Of a stretch of 64,000 nucleotides of DNA, positions 1 through 12,482 are shown one piece after another. The stretch lies in assembly GCA_946811695.1 (NCBI GenBank), contig OX328132.1, positions 127,592,808-127,656,807 of the forward strand, read 5' to 3'. How positions within the stretch are numbered: the first letter of the stretch is position 1; every line of letters starts with the position of its first letter. The stretch is from Gonocerus acuteangulatus. Its lineage: Eukaryota; Arthropoda; Insecta; Hemiptera; Coreidae. The notes beneath the pieces were generated by a model. The model made no database searches and was not told the origin of the DNA. It saw nothing but the letters and a program-made list of their open reading frames with translations. The translations under genes were made by a program, and so were the position numbers.

Positions 1-236
1 TTGCGATGATTTGAACAGAATTCTCCATAAACAGACTTCAATCGATCTGCAGAGTAACCACTAAATTGTTCTTCAAGAATATCTCCAATGAATTCAATCA
101 CAGGAGCTTCCCGTTGACGAGATCTTAATTTATGTAGGAAACCTAAATGTATTTCAGTCAAATCTGATAATCGAGGAAACATTCGCTGAATATTAGCTCC
201 AATCTGTAAATATTTTTGCAATCCTTCCACAAAAAC
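1..236 (-). CDS. RhoGEF gene, DH-domain exon (partial at window edge)
   Basis: The most downstream host exon visible, read on the minus strand in phase 0 after an AG acceptor at 237-238. It encodes 78 residues running off position 1. The segment holds the alpha-helical pattern of a Dbl-homology domain: VFVEGLQKYLQ, then a MFPRLSDLTEIHLGFL block, then FIGDILEEQFSG and the VYGEFCSNH block. DH domains catalyse GDP/GTP exchange on Rho-family GTPases. The previous exon (2161-2265) ends in phase 0 with LRVMQK, so the join matches the usual conserved region 1 to 2 order. Together with the C1 finger encoded upstream, this fits the ARHGEF2/18/28/AKAP13 group. The PH domain expected after DH would lie outside the window. 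Family assignment is knowledge-based; the exon borders are seen directly. Confidence 0.88.
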
Positions 237-317
237 CTAAAAAGAAGAATTTAATAATAATAACAATTTTATATACAAGGAAATTACTGAAGTATAATCT
301 AATTAGGGTGAATAGGT

Positions 318-505
318 TTTTTTTTCTTTTTTTTTTTTTTTAATGGAGCACCGACTTATAGGCCATTAGCACCGACATCCATGGTGCAGCAGGGAATTAT
401 CTCCATGGGCATTGAAATAAGAATTATCCCAGCTGCAGGCGGGATTTGAACCACCATCTCTCGCATGAGAATCCAAAGTGTTAGCCGCTAGACCCTCAAT
501 AGGCT
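318..505 (-). repeat. tRNA-derived SINE, copy 1 (reverse)
   Basis: Read on the minus strand, it starts with a tRNA-like head (GGTCTAGCGGCTAAC as A box, GGTTCAAATCCC as B box). A SINE body follows (ATGGATGTCGGTGCTAATGG) and then an A tail, seen as the T run at 318-342. The same body is found at 5537, 13810, 23660 and 54239, so this is a repeated SINE family and not a functional tRNA. Confidence 0.8.
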
Positions 506-689
506 ATTTTTTTGGGCTATGCTTCATCGATGACTAAACTGAAAAAAAAAACAAAGGTTCCGCTGGCGTTCGCGCAGCACAGTGGCTATGTACGAAAAAG
601 AAGACTGTATCTTATACAGTACAATACATAGGTTTGTTGGGTGGACCTAAAGCATATTTATGTTCCTGAATTTAAGTAGAAGGCTCTAA

Positions 690-722
<33 letters not shown>

Positions 723-1032
723 AACTGGCCAAAGCTCGTGGAAACGAGTCATTTTTTTTAAATAGAAATGAATTGTGGCTTAATGGAACCCTTCAGCATC
801 CCAAATCGCAAAGGTACGCATGAAGTGGGCGGCAAGCCGTAAATCGACTTCGACATTGCTAGTGAGCGAAGTTGGTGACGAATGACTGGATTTGAGATCT
901 CAAGCATCCAACAAACAATGTACTTATACTGCACAGATGAGCCTTCGTGTGGAAGGTCAAAATAGTGCTGAACTTTTGGTCAGGAACATAGATTTGGGAT
1001 CCCCGTCTAAAGCCGGGCCGTATCGATAGGCG

Positions 1033-1440
1033 ATGATATTTTCTCCTAGCACCATGTACCCGGAACAAGCTCTGCTTTTGATTTTGTTAACTGGTATGAG
1101 CAGGAACGCATATCAGATCTTACAAAATACATCCAAAACGGTCGGATTGAACTATTTGCCAAGCTATAAGAAAGTGCAACAGAAAAGTAAGAAATGCTAT
1201 CCTGAATCTTGTGACACTGTAATGGAACCCCAGGTAGAACTTCAGTCACTATTGGATCATACGTGTGCAAGAATCCTAGAAGCTCAACGTGAACTTATAG
1301 GACCATTGGATGCTGTCTGTTTGAGCAAGTTCAAATTTTTTTTTATTTCATGGTATACTAAAATGCTAAGACATTATATCAAGCCTTTGAATACATCAAT
1401 GTCTTTAGAAAACTGGAAAATCATCCAGTTACCTCAATAA
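1033..1440 (+). pseudogene. Unassigned 135-codon ORF in repeat-like DNA
   Basis: An open frame beginning MIFSPSTMYPEQALLLILL, with a LQSLLDHTCARILEAQRELI segment that looks like real protein (mixed charge, low repetitiveness). The surrounding 780-1030 stretch reads as broken repeat DNA without an obvious promoter or splice sites. It lies in a host intron and opposite to the host gene. I suspect a piece of a transposon-encoded protein, but I do not recognise the family and assign no function. Confidence 0.3.
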
Positions 1441-1560
1441 ACGATTCATCTATTCTTTACAGGAGCTTCGTAGAATTTTATTCACGTTTAGCAGCTCAAA
1501 AAAAAAAAAAAAGATATACGTAGATGGTTTCAGAGTTTTGGCCAACATTTTTCGAATTTG

Positions 1561-1690
1561 CCCCAGTGTGCGCCGGTGGGAATCGAACACACCATCTCCC
1601 GCAATTTTTGCACCATGTGACTGTTATAACAGATACATTTTAGAATTAATAATTTATAGGGGCCTATCCAATGAGCTCGACGCCCATGGC
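1561..1690 (-). repeat. Degenerate tRNA-derived SINE relic
   Basis: The minus strand shows a well-kept B-box region (GCGGGAGATGGTGTGTTCG at about 1587-1605) like the other SINE copies. The A box and body are poorly preserved. An A run at 1499-1512 lies on the plus strand and may belong to another insertion. Confidence 0.45.
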
Positions 1691-2160
1691 ATTGGAATGT
1701 AAAGAAGGTGATGGGAAACTTATGCATAAAGGTTTTCACACTAAATACAGAATATATACCTTACAAATAAATAAACACAAAAATGTCAAAAAATGGACTT
1801 ATTTTACTTGATTAATAATTTAAGTTTAAATTAGTTGGTATTTTTTCTTTATTAGTAAAGTATTAATTATAATTTATAATTAAAATAAAGGTAACTGAGC
1901 AATTTATAAAGACAATAGAGAGTAACTAAACAAATCAGTTAGGAGTAGCGTAACAGCACAGAATGTAGAGCATGAATCGGAGCATTTAGGTGTTAATACA
2001 GCCCGGTCTGAGAAAATATATAGGGTAAAGGCACCCCAGGTTAATTTTAATGAGAAAAAAAATTTAAATAATCAAAAAAGCTGTCTCATGGAAAAATATA
2101 ATATTTGAGTTATTATATTTTAGCATATTGAAAAATGATATCTAACAACAAAGCTATTAC

Positions 2161-2265
2161 TTTTTGCATGACCCTCAATGTAAGACAGTGATGTTTTTCT
2201 GTCAATATGAATTCATAAAGATGCTCCTGCCTCTTTATTTCTTTTTCTTTCAATTTTTTCATGAT
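2161..2265 (-). CDS. RhoGEF gene, exon at start of DH domain
   Basis: A 105-bp exon in phase 0 at both ends, with acceptor TTTGTTTCAG and donor GTAATA. It encodes 35 residues containing KRQEHLYEFILTEKHHCLTL. This is the signature first helix of DH domains (R/K-Q-x-x-x-x-E-L/F-x-x-T-E-x-x-x-x-x-x-L). It continues without a gap into the 1-236 exon and follows the 2855-2946 exon. Six-frame searching would miss its borders because intron sequence is open on both sides. Confidence 0.88.
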
Positions 2266-2854
2266 CTGAAACAAATGATAATTGTTAAATATGAAATATT
2301 TGTACTTCATAAAAAAAAAAAAATGTTTAATACAACTAATTAAAAATAAATAAATAATGAAACAATAATTGAATTGTTTGAAGTTAATGTTAATTTAATA
2401 GGTTAAAATTTACTATTCTATTAATGAGAAAAGAAAAATTATTTAACTCTCTGCATAAAAATATAAAAAAATATATCCTCATCTGTGCTATTAGTATCAA
2501 AAATCGAAATATTCTTAAAAAGAAGCATGACTAAATTACAACAAGGTTAGCAAGCCACTAGAGATAGATGCCAGAGGAAGGAGGAGAAAAAGTTCCCAGT
2601 GATGTTGATTATGACCAAATATAAAAGCAAATAAATATTTAAAAATATGTAGTTGAACACTCTGATTTTAAAATATTGATTAAGACTTAAATTTTTTTAA
2701 ATATAATTTTTGTTTAGACAATATAAATAAAAGCAAAATCAATTATAATAATTTTCTTCAAAGAGATATAGGAAAAGAAATTTCTTGTATTTAAAAAAAT
2801 AAATAAATAATATAGCTCTTAATTGAAGGAGTAACTAAAAACTAATTATAGTAC

Positions 2855-2946
2855 TTCTTTTGTAACAGTCGGTGTCCAAGAATCAGGCTCATCTTCCTGA
2901 AGACCCAAGAACGGATCAGTATCCAAGTCATTAACAGTTAAGGGTG
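2855..2946 (-). CDS. RhoGEF gene, acidic linker exon before DH
   Basis: A 92-bp exon with acceptor TACTTTTCAG and donor GTACTA. Two bases complete a split codon from the previous exon, then 30 codons follow and end in phase 0. The product is acidic with a conserved-looking EDEPDSWTPTVTKE just before the DH domain. In this RhoGEF group a short acidic stretch with a tryptophan lies at the same place. Phase agrees with both neighbours (5199-5245 and 2161-2265). Confidence 0.82.
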
Positions 2947-3607
2947 CTGAAAAGTAAATACATAATAAATAAATTAATATAATAATAAATAAATAATTAA
3001 TACATCAAAATGTGGTAATTATAAATACTGATAGATTTAAGGGACATCAAAATTGTAAAAGGCTTAATAAGAATAAAAGAGATGTAGGTATGGCAAGCCC
3101 ATCACCCAATCTTCATATCATAAAAGGTCACTGGCTATCTAGGTTCGAGGACATCTACATTGAAAGAAAACTGACAGTACAATTGAACCACACCGTTTAT
3201 ATCACTAGTGCTATTAGTAAAATAATAGATGCAGTTATTGGTTGGTTTTGATTGTTCATAAAAAATATAAAATGAAATCTCCAGCATAAATTACTCCATT
3301 CTCTTTCTCAATGTTCGCTCTAGGAAAACACTATTACCAACATGTTCCTTATTTTCTTACCTTGTTTTAATAAGATACTGATTTTACTGTTAAATAAAAT
3401 TTTAAAAAAATCAACCAATTAAGAAATGAGGTAAACAAAACTGGAAGGGGCTGATGAGCAAGGACGTAATTTAAAGGAATAGATAATGGGGGAAAATCTT
3501 AGAAAAGCGGAATTCCCCTTTCAAAACTATAATTTATACTAAGGTTACTGTTACATACATAAATATCATAAATCATCACTATAATGAGAGAAAAGGTTGA
3601 GTGAAAG

Positions 3608-3767
<160 letters not shown>

Positions 3768-3924
3768 TTGGAGTTATCAACTTATTAGTTGATAACTAAA
3801 ACCAATTTGGGGAGGTAAGGGAATATTTGGGCTGGCCTACTTTTGACAACCATCTGGGCCAAGATCTACAGATTGGGTGTGGACTCTGTCCAGTCAGAGG
3901 TAAGCCGGCTCTTTATAAACATAT

Positions 3925-4480
3925 AAAGTTTCCGAGTTCATATGCTTGCAAGTACTTATTGTATAGGTTTCTTCACGTATTAAAAAGGATGAAACCATTT
4001 TTAAAGCGATATCTAAAACCGTTTTTGAGAAAAGTGGAAAAAATATTTTTGTAACTTGTAATTTTCGGTTTGGGTAGATAGAAACGTGGGATTCAATTCA
4101 AATATTTTGTACATGTTTGAATTCCATCTAAACGAAGATCTTTAAATTTTGGTTACTTTTGGACATTTCGAAAAAAATATTTTATTAATAGATAGGAAAA
4201 GTTTTTGGATCTTCGTATATTTTCGTAAATATTTCGCTAACGGTTGGGAAGTCGTGGTGAGTGGAAAATTACCATTTGAAAGCTTACTAAATTCTCTACA
4301 AAAAATGTTCTCAATCAATTTTTGATTAGGCGATGTCAGTCGAAGAAATAAGTGCTTAAAACTTCAAATGTGTTTGTAATGTTCTTTTAAAGGGTCTTGT
4401 CGTTGTTTAACTGACTTTTTAATTGGTTGTTTTTTTTGTTTTAAATTGCATTCATCTGTAAAATTAGTATTATAGTAAAA
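3925..4480 (+). repeat. Internal fragment of the hairpin-ended repeat family
   Basis: This stretch matches the internal part of the repeats at 12900-13400 and 57440-57950: GAAACCATTTT, TTTTGGTTT/GGTTTGGGTA, GAAAGCTTACTAAATTCTCT and the GGCGATGTCA block appear in the same order. Both hairpin ends are missing. No protein coding is recognisable. Confidence 0.75.
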
Positions 4481-4552
4481 GAAGACAAAAAAGGGAGAAA
4501 CGTTTCAGTAATAGTATTTTCCTGGAGCTAACGCTGAGAAGGTTGGGGAAAA

Positions 4553-4855
4553 GAATGTTTTTTATGAATAAGTAGTGATTACTGAAGAACCGTTTATGTT
4601 TATAAAAATCCTATCAAACCATAGTAAAGTAGATCAAATTTTCTTTCAGAAACTAAAACCTTTTTGATTAATACCCTGAATTTTGTTAATGGAACCACCC
4701 TGAAACCCCTTTAAAATAAACATAGTAACATTAAAAGCCTTGGTTTTTCAAAGGAAATTTGATCTACTTTACAATGGTTTGATTGGATTTTATTTACCAT
4801 AAACAGGTTTTCTGTAATCACTACTTACTCATAAAAAACATAAACCATATAAAAA
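4553..4855. repeat. Imperfect inverted repeat, MITE-like
   Basis: Left arm (about 4556-4655: ATGAATAAGTAGTGATTAC, later AGTAGATCAAATTT) returns as its complement at about 4755-4850 (AAATTTGATCTACTTT, later GTAATCACTACTTACTCAT). About 90 bp separate the arms. No terminal duplication could be fixed by eye. Confidence 0.65.
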
Positions 4856-5198
4856 AATACGACATTTGAATTTATTCTGTTTCTGTTGGGAATTGAACAG
4901 TTAATATGAACATTTTTGTTGCACTCTACTATCATCACCTGAAAGGTTGATACTATTATCCGTTACACCCTGTGTGTGTGGTGAAGGCTATTTTATGAAA
5001 GTAGAAATAAATTATATCAGATGGTTCAAGAGTTATGAATAAGATAGACATAGCACTTTTTAATTCAATTGTCTAAAGCTAGAATATTATAGTTTTAACA
5101 TATGCATTTGATGAAGATTGGGAATAGGAAAATCCATTTTTAGAGATTTAAAAAAAACTTAATGCTTTGTTGTTTTATAAAAACCATTTAATACTTAC

Positions 5199-5245
5199 GC
5201 TCATCAAGAAATTCATAAGAAACCAGGGGGGTGTCATCTGAATAA
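5199..5245 (-). CDS. RhoGEF gene, 47-bp microexon
   Basis: The exon lies between acceptor TTCTGTAG and a perfect donor GTAAGTAT. One base closes a codon split with 14519-14575, then 15 codons follow (YSDDTPLVSYEFLDE), then one base opens a codon completed in 2855-2946. The split codons at both ends give sense amino acids, which supports the call despite the small size. The segment is acidic linker between the C1 finger and DH domain. Confidence 0.78.
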
Positions 5246-5536
5246 CTACAGAACATAAAAAAAAAAAAAAAAAAAATGATAAGATGTACTGAGTTATATT
5301 TGTACATAAATAAACACACAGTCTGTATGTATCACAGACACATAGATTGAGAAATATAAATAAAACAATAATTTTTCTCAGTACAAAAGATAATGTTGTT
5401 CCTGAATCAATATAAAATAAATATTTTTGTCAAAGATTAAACAAATAATTGAAAATTTTTGAGGCAAAACTAGTTAAATACATTATTAAAATGTTTTCAG
5501 CATGTATTTCTTCTTTGAAAACAAAAACAACTATTA

Positions 5537-5714
5537 GGGGTCTCCCGTGGTCTAATGGCTAGCACCTTGGATTCATAAGCGGGAGATGGTGGGTTCGATT
5601 CCCAACCTCCGGCAGGAATTTTATCATCCCACAGCTCGCTGGTAAAATTCCTCGCTGTACCCTGGATGTCGGCGCTAATGACCCAGATGTAGATGCGCCG
5701 TAAAAAAACAACAA
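5537..5714 (+). repeat. tRNA-derived SINE, copy 2, with 14-bp target duplication
   Basis: The head has GTGGTCTAATGG (A box) and GGTTCGATTCCC (B box), followed by the family body and an A-rich tail. The 14-base repeat AAAAACAACTATTA directly before (5523-5536) and directly after (5715-5728) is a target-site duplication, showing that the element itself is only about 178 bp. The DNA beyond 5728 is therefore flank, not element. This matters for the copy at 13810. Confidence 0.9.
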
Positions 5715-5819
5715 AAAAACAACTATTAAAAAAATTATTATTCTCTTATGCTGCTAGTGAATAACTACAGAAAATAATGATCCACAAGTTTTTGTTATAT
5801 TAAAATAATAACACAATTA

Positions 5820-6480
5820 AACTCCCTTCAATCTGGCATGTTCGGACTTGATGCATACTGGATTATCTAATATTCCGGATTATTGAATGTATTTTGAAAA
5901 AATGGATAGAGGTGAAAATTAAACGAAATGTAGACTATAAGACTAGTTCATATTTAATGTAAAATGACTAAAATATAATTGCACACTGTTAGAATAAAAA
6001 AAAAGTATGTATACATAATTGATTATTTTAATTGCCCCATTGAGGAAGATGGTTCATGCAGGTCCATTGTAGAAGTCTTGTCGGTAGAAGATACCTTGAA
6101 GAAGTCCCAAACATCGATTTGTGTTTTTGCCTTCTCCCTTCTTTTTTTTAAGAAGTCATTTCAAATAAAAAGAAGCTTTATAATTTCACCATCGTTGAAG
6201 GAGCTGCGCCTTTCAGAAAACATGATAAATTTGTTTAATGTGGCACCTGCTTCACTCCAAGCAATATGCATTGTTTCATCTACATCATCTTCTTCCGAGT
6301 CTATGTCTTTGGTTGCTGTTGGATTGATGACACAAAATGCCCTTTGAACATCGAAGTGGCGATCGCTGAAGCCAAATGCCCTTGGTATGGTGGGAGTAAC
6401 ACCTATAAGAAGAGCCTCCCCCACCACTTGATTTCATTGCAACATCCACGGGCAGAGCCCACGCACTTCCCATCAGCCGG
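5820..6480 (-). pseudogene. Pogo/Tigger/jerky-type transposase relic
   Basis: On the minus strand 6161-6427 is open and shows an acidic IDSEEDDVDE stretch, then TMHIAWSEAGATLNKFIMF and a short basic tail after a stop. That pattern (acidic patch, W-x-E-A helix, F-x-E) fits the C-terminus of pogo/jerky transposases. The adjoining sequence to 5820 includes TCCGGATTATTGAATG, resembling the TCCG-type ends of such elements. It is too decayed to define ends or activity. Assignment is inferred from pattern only. Confidence 0.45.
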
Positions 6481-6489
6481 CAGCTGACA

Positions 6490-7300
6490 CCAAGCTCACT
6501 TCATCTTCACTCTATGATCTAGCAGCAACCATCATTCTCCTCAGCATGCTGAAATAACTACTACAAGTCTGCCTCTTCATTTCCAGAACACCATCCGCAT
6601 CATAAGCTGAGTATAACTCAATAATAAAATAACTGCCAATGCATAAGTAAACTCAATATATAGTATAAAAGTTAGCAAAGATTAAATAATGGCCAATAAT
6701 TCATTTTTATTATATAAGTTCAATATTTTAATTATGTGCTAATTTTTCTTTAATACCCCAACATTGATAAAATTATGTGAGTCATGCACCTTTTTTACAT
6801 TTAATATATTTAATTTAGTATCACAACCATGCCAAAAACATATAAATTATACATTATTTCAATATAAGTCAAATGTTTCCTACTCTATTTTATTTACCAT
6901 GAACCTTTCTCCTGGTATATAATATGGTCTCAACACAATAAAAGGGACAGATGGTAAGAAGTGGTTATTATTTAACAACATTTCTCATGCCTTTTCTTTC
7001 AGGAAATTTTATTAAATTAAAGTAATTATTCACATTATATAAATAATAGTTTTATTCACAAATCCGTATGTGGTGAATTTGGTAATATTTAAATGAACCC
7101 TGAGATAAAATGAAAATCTAATAAAAACTTTTCTAGTCAGTTTTTCTCCAACAATTTTAAATATAATTCATTTTCTTTTTCTTTTTAAATCTTGTCACAC
7201 CAAAAACACCACATCTTGGCGCCTAAACGTGGGACAGAACCAAAAAAACACCACATCTTGTCCCCGAAACATGGGGCAGAACCTCAAAAACCACAATATA
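6490..7300. other. Intron stretch, no gene seen
   Basis: AT-rich host intron. I see no exon-like open frame with splice sites, no RNA gene and no clear element ends. Confidence 0.6.
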
Positions 7301-7304
7301 TATG

Positions 7305-7308
<4 letters not shown>

Positions 7309-7359
<51 letters not shown>
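7309..7359. repeat. (TA)n microsatellite
   Basis: About 50 bp of alternating TA. Overlapping open frames with Tyr-Ile repeats are artefacts. Confidence 0.95.
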
Positions 7360-7363
<4 letters not shown>

Positions 7364-7481
7364 TCTTCTGAATATGACCCAATATATATTTTTTCCACTT
7401 GTTCTTTTTTCTTTATTTGGCAGAGGGTCGATGAAGCAGAACACCATTTGTTTTGTTCAACTATTTTATTTCATCTATTTT

Positions 7482-7523
7482 GCCCGACATGTTTCGTGCC
7501 TTAATTCGCACCTCTTCAGGGGC
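7482..7523 (-). ncRNA. Hammerhead ribozyme candidate (short stem III)
   Basis: The minus strand holds every element of a hammerhead core in order. GCCC is stem I 5' arm (7523-7520) and CTGAAGA is the core box (7519-7513). A stem II follows (G-C next to the core, a bulged G, then UGC/GCA, with loop GAAUUAAG), then GAAA (7495-7492). CATG (7491-7488) is a self-complementary stem III, UC is the cleavage dinucleotide (7487-7486, so GUC overall), and GGGC (7485-7482) is stem I 3' arm. Very short palindromic stem III is typical of hammerheads in Penelope-like elements and retrozymes, which tend to cleave as dimers. The surrounding 7380-7700 region looks like such an element relic. Function is untested. 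Confidence 0.6.
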
Positions 7524-7699
7524 TTTCCTTATCGGGAAGTCCTCTCGTCATGTGTACTGGCTTGAGTCAGGCGTAATACTGTACTCAGTATTACGCCTCC
7601 AAACAATCCAAACAAAAATACATTCAAAGTGTTTCTTAACCCTTAGACTTTACTCAAAGCCACTACACAGTGTTTCTTGTATTGTTTGGATACACTTTT

Positions 7700-9055
7700 A
7701 CTAAAATCTGCCAAATCTTTTCGCATCTTTAGACTAAATTAGAGGTGGGAGATATGATCCTAACAAATAATTCTCAGTATCAATTCTGGTTTGTCACTAG
7801 CCACACGTAGAAACACGGTAATTACCGTGACATTGAATATGTCTGAAGATTTATTTAGACATCATGCATGATCTTGTGAGGAGGTTCTTACTCCGTTTTT
7901 GAAACACATCATACAGTAAAGAACTTTTCACTAAAATAACTATGATATTAGATGATATAATATAAATGTATTTTATTATTAATATTTCATTATTCCTTTT
8001 AAAATATAGTATATATTATACAGTAATTTGTTTTCATTCCTTCCTGTACTTCTTCAAAATATATGCACAACAAATTTTTTATAAAAAATACATAAAAAAG
8101 TGATTTTTTTCATCAAACATTATTTATTGAGGATAAAAAGTATTCTGAGTTACAAATAATAATAAAATAATTATTTTTTAGTAAAAAAAGATCAGGTTGA
8201 TTAACTATAGAAACAAAATATCATAATGGAATAAATAATTGATCATAAAAAGGGTAAAATTAAGACAAGAGAAAGTAATCAATTCCATGAATATTCTGAA
8301 AAGAGGATGCATCCATACTGACAGGGGTAATGGTAAACTGAGATAAATTTAAAAATAAAATAACTCTAACTATTACAATGCTATAGGCACACCACAGAAT
8401 ATCTTAGGGTTTGTTAATGATGCAGTGCTAACAAGTAGTTTGGCAGAGGCGCAATAAACCCTCTTAGTCCTTTATATTTTATGTGACTACATTTTTTGTT
8501 ACATTCATCTTTGTAAATGTGTGCATTGGTAATTTTTTTTTTCTTTTTTTTTATAGTACAAATAGAATGAATATGATGTAGCTATTTCAGATTGAATGAG
8601 GTAGGTATTTTATTTTAATCTGAGTATATTTTACTATTATCAGTATTTGAATCCTCACTTAAATTAATAATTAGCCTATCTATTTCGGTATCTGTTAACT
8701 TTATATTCCATTTCAATGTTTCCCACATGATCCCAGTATTTTGTCCATTTGTCTATTACATATTCTTTTAAAGCTTTTAGGCTAGTGCTTCTTTTTTCGA
8801 TTAACTTCGAATTTAAAGATGTTCTTGCTATTTCTCCTTTCAATATCACCAAGAAACAGGAAATGAGATTTATTCAAAAAGGTGGTGAATCAGACGTTGG
8901 CTTAGAGAAACTTTATTGTTGCAAATAAGGCGTAGAATCTCCACCTGGTAGATGTTGATAAACACACACACACACAAAATCTGCTCTAAAGATCCATCTA
9001 GTGATTGTTTCGTACTGATAGGTAACATCAATATTTGTTTATAGTGTATAGTATA
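7700..9055. other. Intron stretch, no gene seen
   Basis: AT-rich intron between host exons. No splice-bounded frame, RNA gene or clear transposon end was found. A (TA)n tract follows at 9056-9094. Confidence 0.6.
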
Positions 9056-9101
<46 letters not shown>

Positions 9102-9355
9102 AACAGCAAAAAAACCGGCGCACCTCAAATATTGTCGTTTTTTTCTTTCTAGTGCAAATAATTTAATTTTTTGTGTATGTGCTAAGTAAAGTATACACCA
9201 TATGAGTTAACAGATCGAAAAAGATTGAAAAAGAAGAAATATCTGAATAGAAAACAAGTTTTATTTACAAAAACTCAAAACCCGTATAAAATAATAAAAT
9301 ATTCTTTGGTAATGTTTCTCCATTACATGTCTGTTATTATATTTTTCAATTTGTT

Positions 9356-10374
9356 TTAATAACGGGTAATTCCTCCCCTTGCTTGTATCAGAGCCTGAAT
9401 TCTCTTCGGCATGCTGTTGATTAAGCTGGCAACTCTTTCCAGTTCGATGCCGTCCCATTCTTCCACTAGCGTGGTTCGGAGGTGTTGAAGGTCCATTGGA
9501 ACATCGAGTCGCCTTCAGATGCACCTCCCTACACTATCCCAGGGGTATTCTATGGGATTAAGGTCGGGGCTGTGGGCTGGCCACTGTAGGGTGTGTATAC
9601 CGACTTCATTAAGATAGTCTGTAACCACATTTGCAACATGTGGCCTTGTGTTGTCATGCACTAACTTGAAATCCTCGCCTATGAAAGGGGCGAATGGCAC
9701 TACAAAACCTTCCAGAATATCGGATTTGTACCTGTGTGCAGTTAGATATCCTCTCTGGAACACATGAAGATCAGTCTTCGCCACTAAAGTGATTCCACCC
9801 CAAACCATTACAGACCCACCACCGTAAGGCACCCATTCGGAGACATTGCAGGGTGCAAATCACTGTCCTGGCCTTCTCCACACTCTAGAACGATGATCTG
9901 AAGCAAAGAGTGAAAACCTCGATTCGTCTGTAAACAGCACTCGAGCCTAGTCGTTTACTGTCCACGCTGAGTGTTCCGGAGCAAACATAAGACAGGATGC
10001 CCGGTGTGCTGAACTCCAATAGCTGGGGTCCTTGATTGAAGGCGAGCTTCATGAAGCTGCCTTTGCACCATAACCACACTGATACTCACATTTCGAGCAA
10101 TTCCAATCCTTTGATTGGTCTCCACGGCTGTCTGAAAGTGATTTCTTAATGTCTGCATCACAATAAATCTATCGTCAGCGGGAACAGTCACTCTGGGCCG
10201 ACCTGAACCTGGCCTCCTAGTTAAGTTACCAGTCTCCCTGTACCTGTGGACTGCCCTGCGAATGTAGGTTTCTGGTATCCCTAAGGACCTAGCAACATAT
10301 CGTTGGCTTCTCCCATCCTCTACCGTGACGATCCTCGCAAGCATTTCGGTGGTTAAAACCATTGTGAACAGCAA
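9356..10374 (-). pseudogene. Tc1-like DDE transposase, broken
   Basis: The N-terminal part (9955-10374) has paired helix-turn-helix features: RYVARSLGIPETYIRRAVH, then the GRPRVT linker motif typical of Tc1 transposases. The catalytic domain follows in other frames, with FTDESRFSL (first Asp), VWGGI, LVHDNTRPH (second Asp) and SPDLNPIE (third acidic residue). The tail ends at a stop at 9356-9358. At least two frameshifts (about 9955 and 9520) and a stop near 9860 break the frame. The enzyme would have cut and pasted the element at TA sites; this copy cannot make it. Confidence 0.85.
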
Positions 10375-10756
10375 AGTAGATACGGATAAGACAAAAAATG
10401 GCTTTCAAAAAAGAAAAAGTTGCGAAAACGAACGTGAATGTATAAATGAACTTAACTACACAACGACTGTAGATGAACTAATACGGAAAGCATTATTATT
10501 TCTAGGGCAGGAAAGGACTTGGTAGGGAATTATTGTTATGAAAGTCTTTCTAACCGTTATCTCGCCAGACCAAAACAAACAACACGCTCAGAGTGTAATT
10601 TTAGCGCGGTTCCTCCCTCCCCCATAGGGAGGAACCCCGCTTATAAGGTTGATACAATGAAACAATCCGGAAGTGCCGACAAGAAAATTTCGCGTTTCAG
10701 AACCCCTAGAGACCGAAAATAACGGTGGTTCAAATTTGTATATATACATATATATA

Positions 10757-12482
10757 CAGGGTGTCCCGTAAATGTCTAGTCATATTGAGAGGGGTGATAG
10801 AGGACCCTTAGGGGAACAAAAAATGTTTTATGACGATTTCCCGAATTCTCGCCCATAAGGGAGAAAACGTCGTTTTATTGTTTTATCTAGACAAACGTGG
10901 TTTTTAGAAACATAATCGTTGTAGCTCCGTCCCAGATGGTACTACTAGAAAGGGAGTGAAACCAATCGAAAGCTGAGTAAATTTACTATAAGACTAGTTG
11001 GGAGTAAACGTAAAAATGAATGAATGTAAGTATGTATATCTTACAAAAAGAAGGCAATTCTAAATTTCCTGACATTTTATTGATATTTCTTTCCAGCGTT
11101 ACTCCTCAATGGGCAGGATCTGAGATTTCCGGGTTTCAGAAAAACTTCCTCATTTAACCAGCTTTCCATTCATGTATCACAACCCTGTGTTATTGAAGCA
11201 TTTGAACGGTTTAACTACAAAAGTATAAAAAAAAACATGGATCTCTGAAAAGAAAATTATATTTTTTTCTTCATTTCATTCAAAAAGCTGAAGGGAAATA
11301 TTTATATTTATAAATGTTTACATAAATATTAAGTAAATATTTACTTAAAACAATAAAAAAAAATTACTTCCACGAATATAAAAAAAATTCCTAAAACAGT
11401 AAATAAATAAAATACACATTTATTTTGAATTTGTTAATTCAGGTAACTAATACTGGGTCCAGGAGGCGGCCATTAAGGAACCCCAACCATACATTAACCT
11501 CAAAAATTATTATTTTTACCTAGATCACGCATTTCACCACATTTTTACAGGCACTTATATTTAGAAAACAAATGCTTTACCTTATATTAATACTGATGGC
11601 TACGCTTGTGAAACTCACTGGGATTCTGAGCCCATGCGTTTTTGTTGTGGTAATTAAAAATTCTATCCCTCATAAATAATATGTACATAGTCCTGTAAAA
11701 ATGTGTTCAAATGCATGATATAGGTAAAAATAGTAATTCTTGAGGTTAATGTATGGTTGGGGTTCCTTAATGGCCGCCTCCTGGACCCAGTATTAGTTAC
11801 CTGAATTAATAAATTCAAAATAAATGTGTATTTTATTTATTTACTGTTTTAAGATTTTTTTTTTTATCCGTAGAAGTAATTTTTTTTATTCTTTTAAGTA
11901 AATATTTACTTAATATTTATGTAAACATTTATAAAAAAAAATATTTCCCTTCAGCTTTTTGAATAAATTGAAGAAAAAAATATAATTTTCTTTTCACAGA
12001 TCCATGTTTTTTATAAAACTTTTGTTCTTAAATCGTTCAAATACTTCAATACCACAGGGTTGTGATACATGAATGGAAAGCTGGTTAAATGAGGAAGTTT
12101 TTCTGAAACCCGGAAATCTCAGATCCTGCTTATTGAGGAGTAACGCTGGAAAGAAATATCAATAAAATGTCAGGAAATTTAGAATTGCCTTCTTTTGGTA
12201 AGATATACATACTTACATTCATTCATTTTTACGTTTACTCTCAACTAGTCTTATAGTAAATTTACTCAGCTTTCGATTGGTTTCACACCCTTTTTAGTAG
12301 TACCATCTGGGACGGAGCTACAATGATTATTCTTCTAAAAACTACGTTTGTCTCGAAAAAACAATAAAACGACGTTTTCTCCCTTATGGGCGAGAATTCG
12401 GGAAATCGTCATAGAACATTTTTTGTTCCCCTAAGGGTCCTCTATCACCCCTCACAATATGACTAGACATTTACGGGACACC

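Noticed and set aside
5537..5612. Possible functional tRNA gene
   Set aside because: A and B boxes are good, but the acceptor stem does not close, the body and A tail of a SINE follow, and a target duplication surrounds it.
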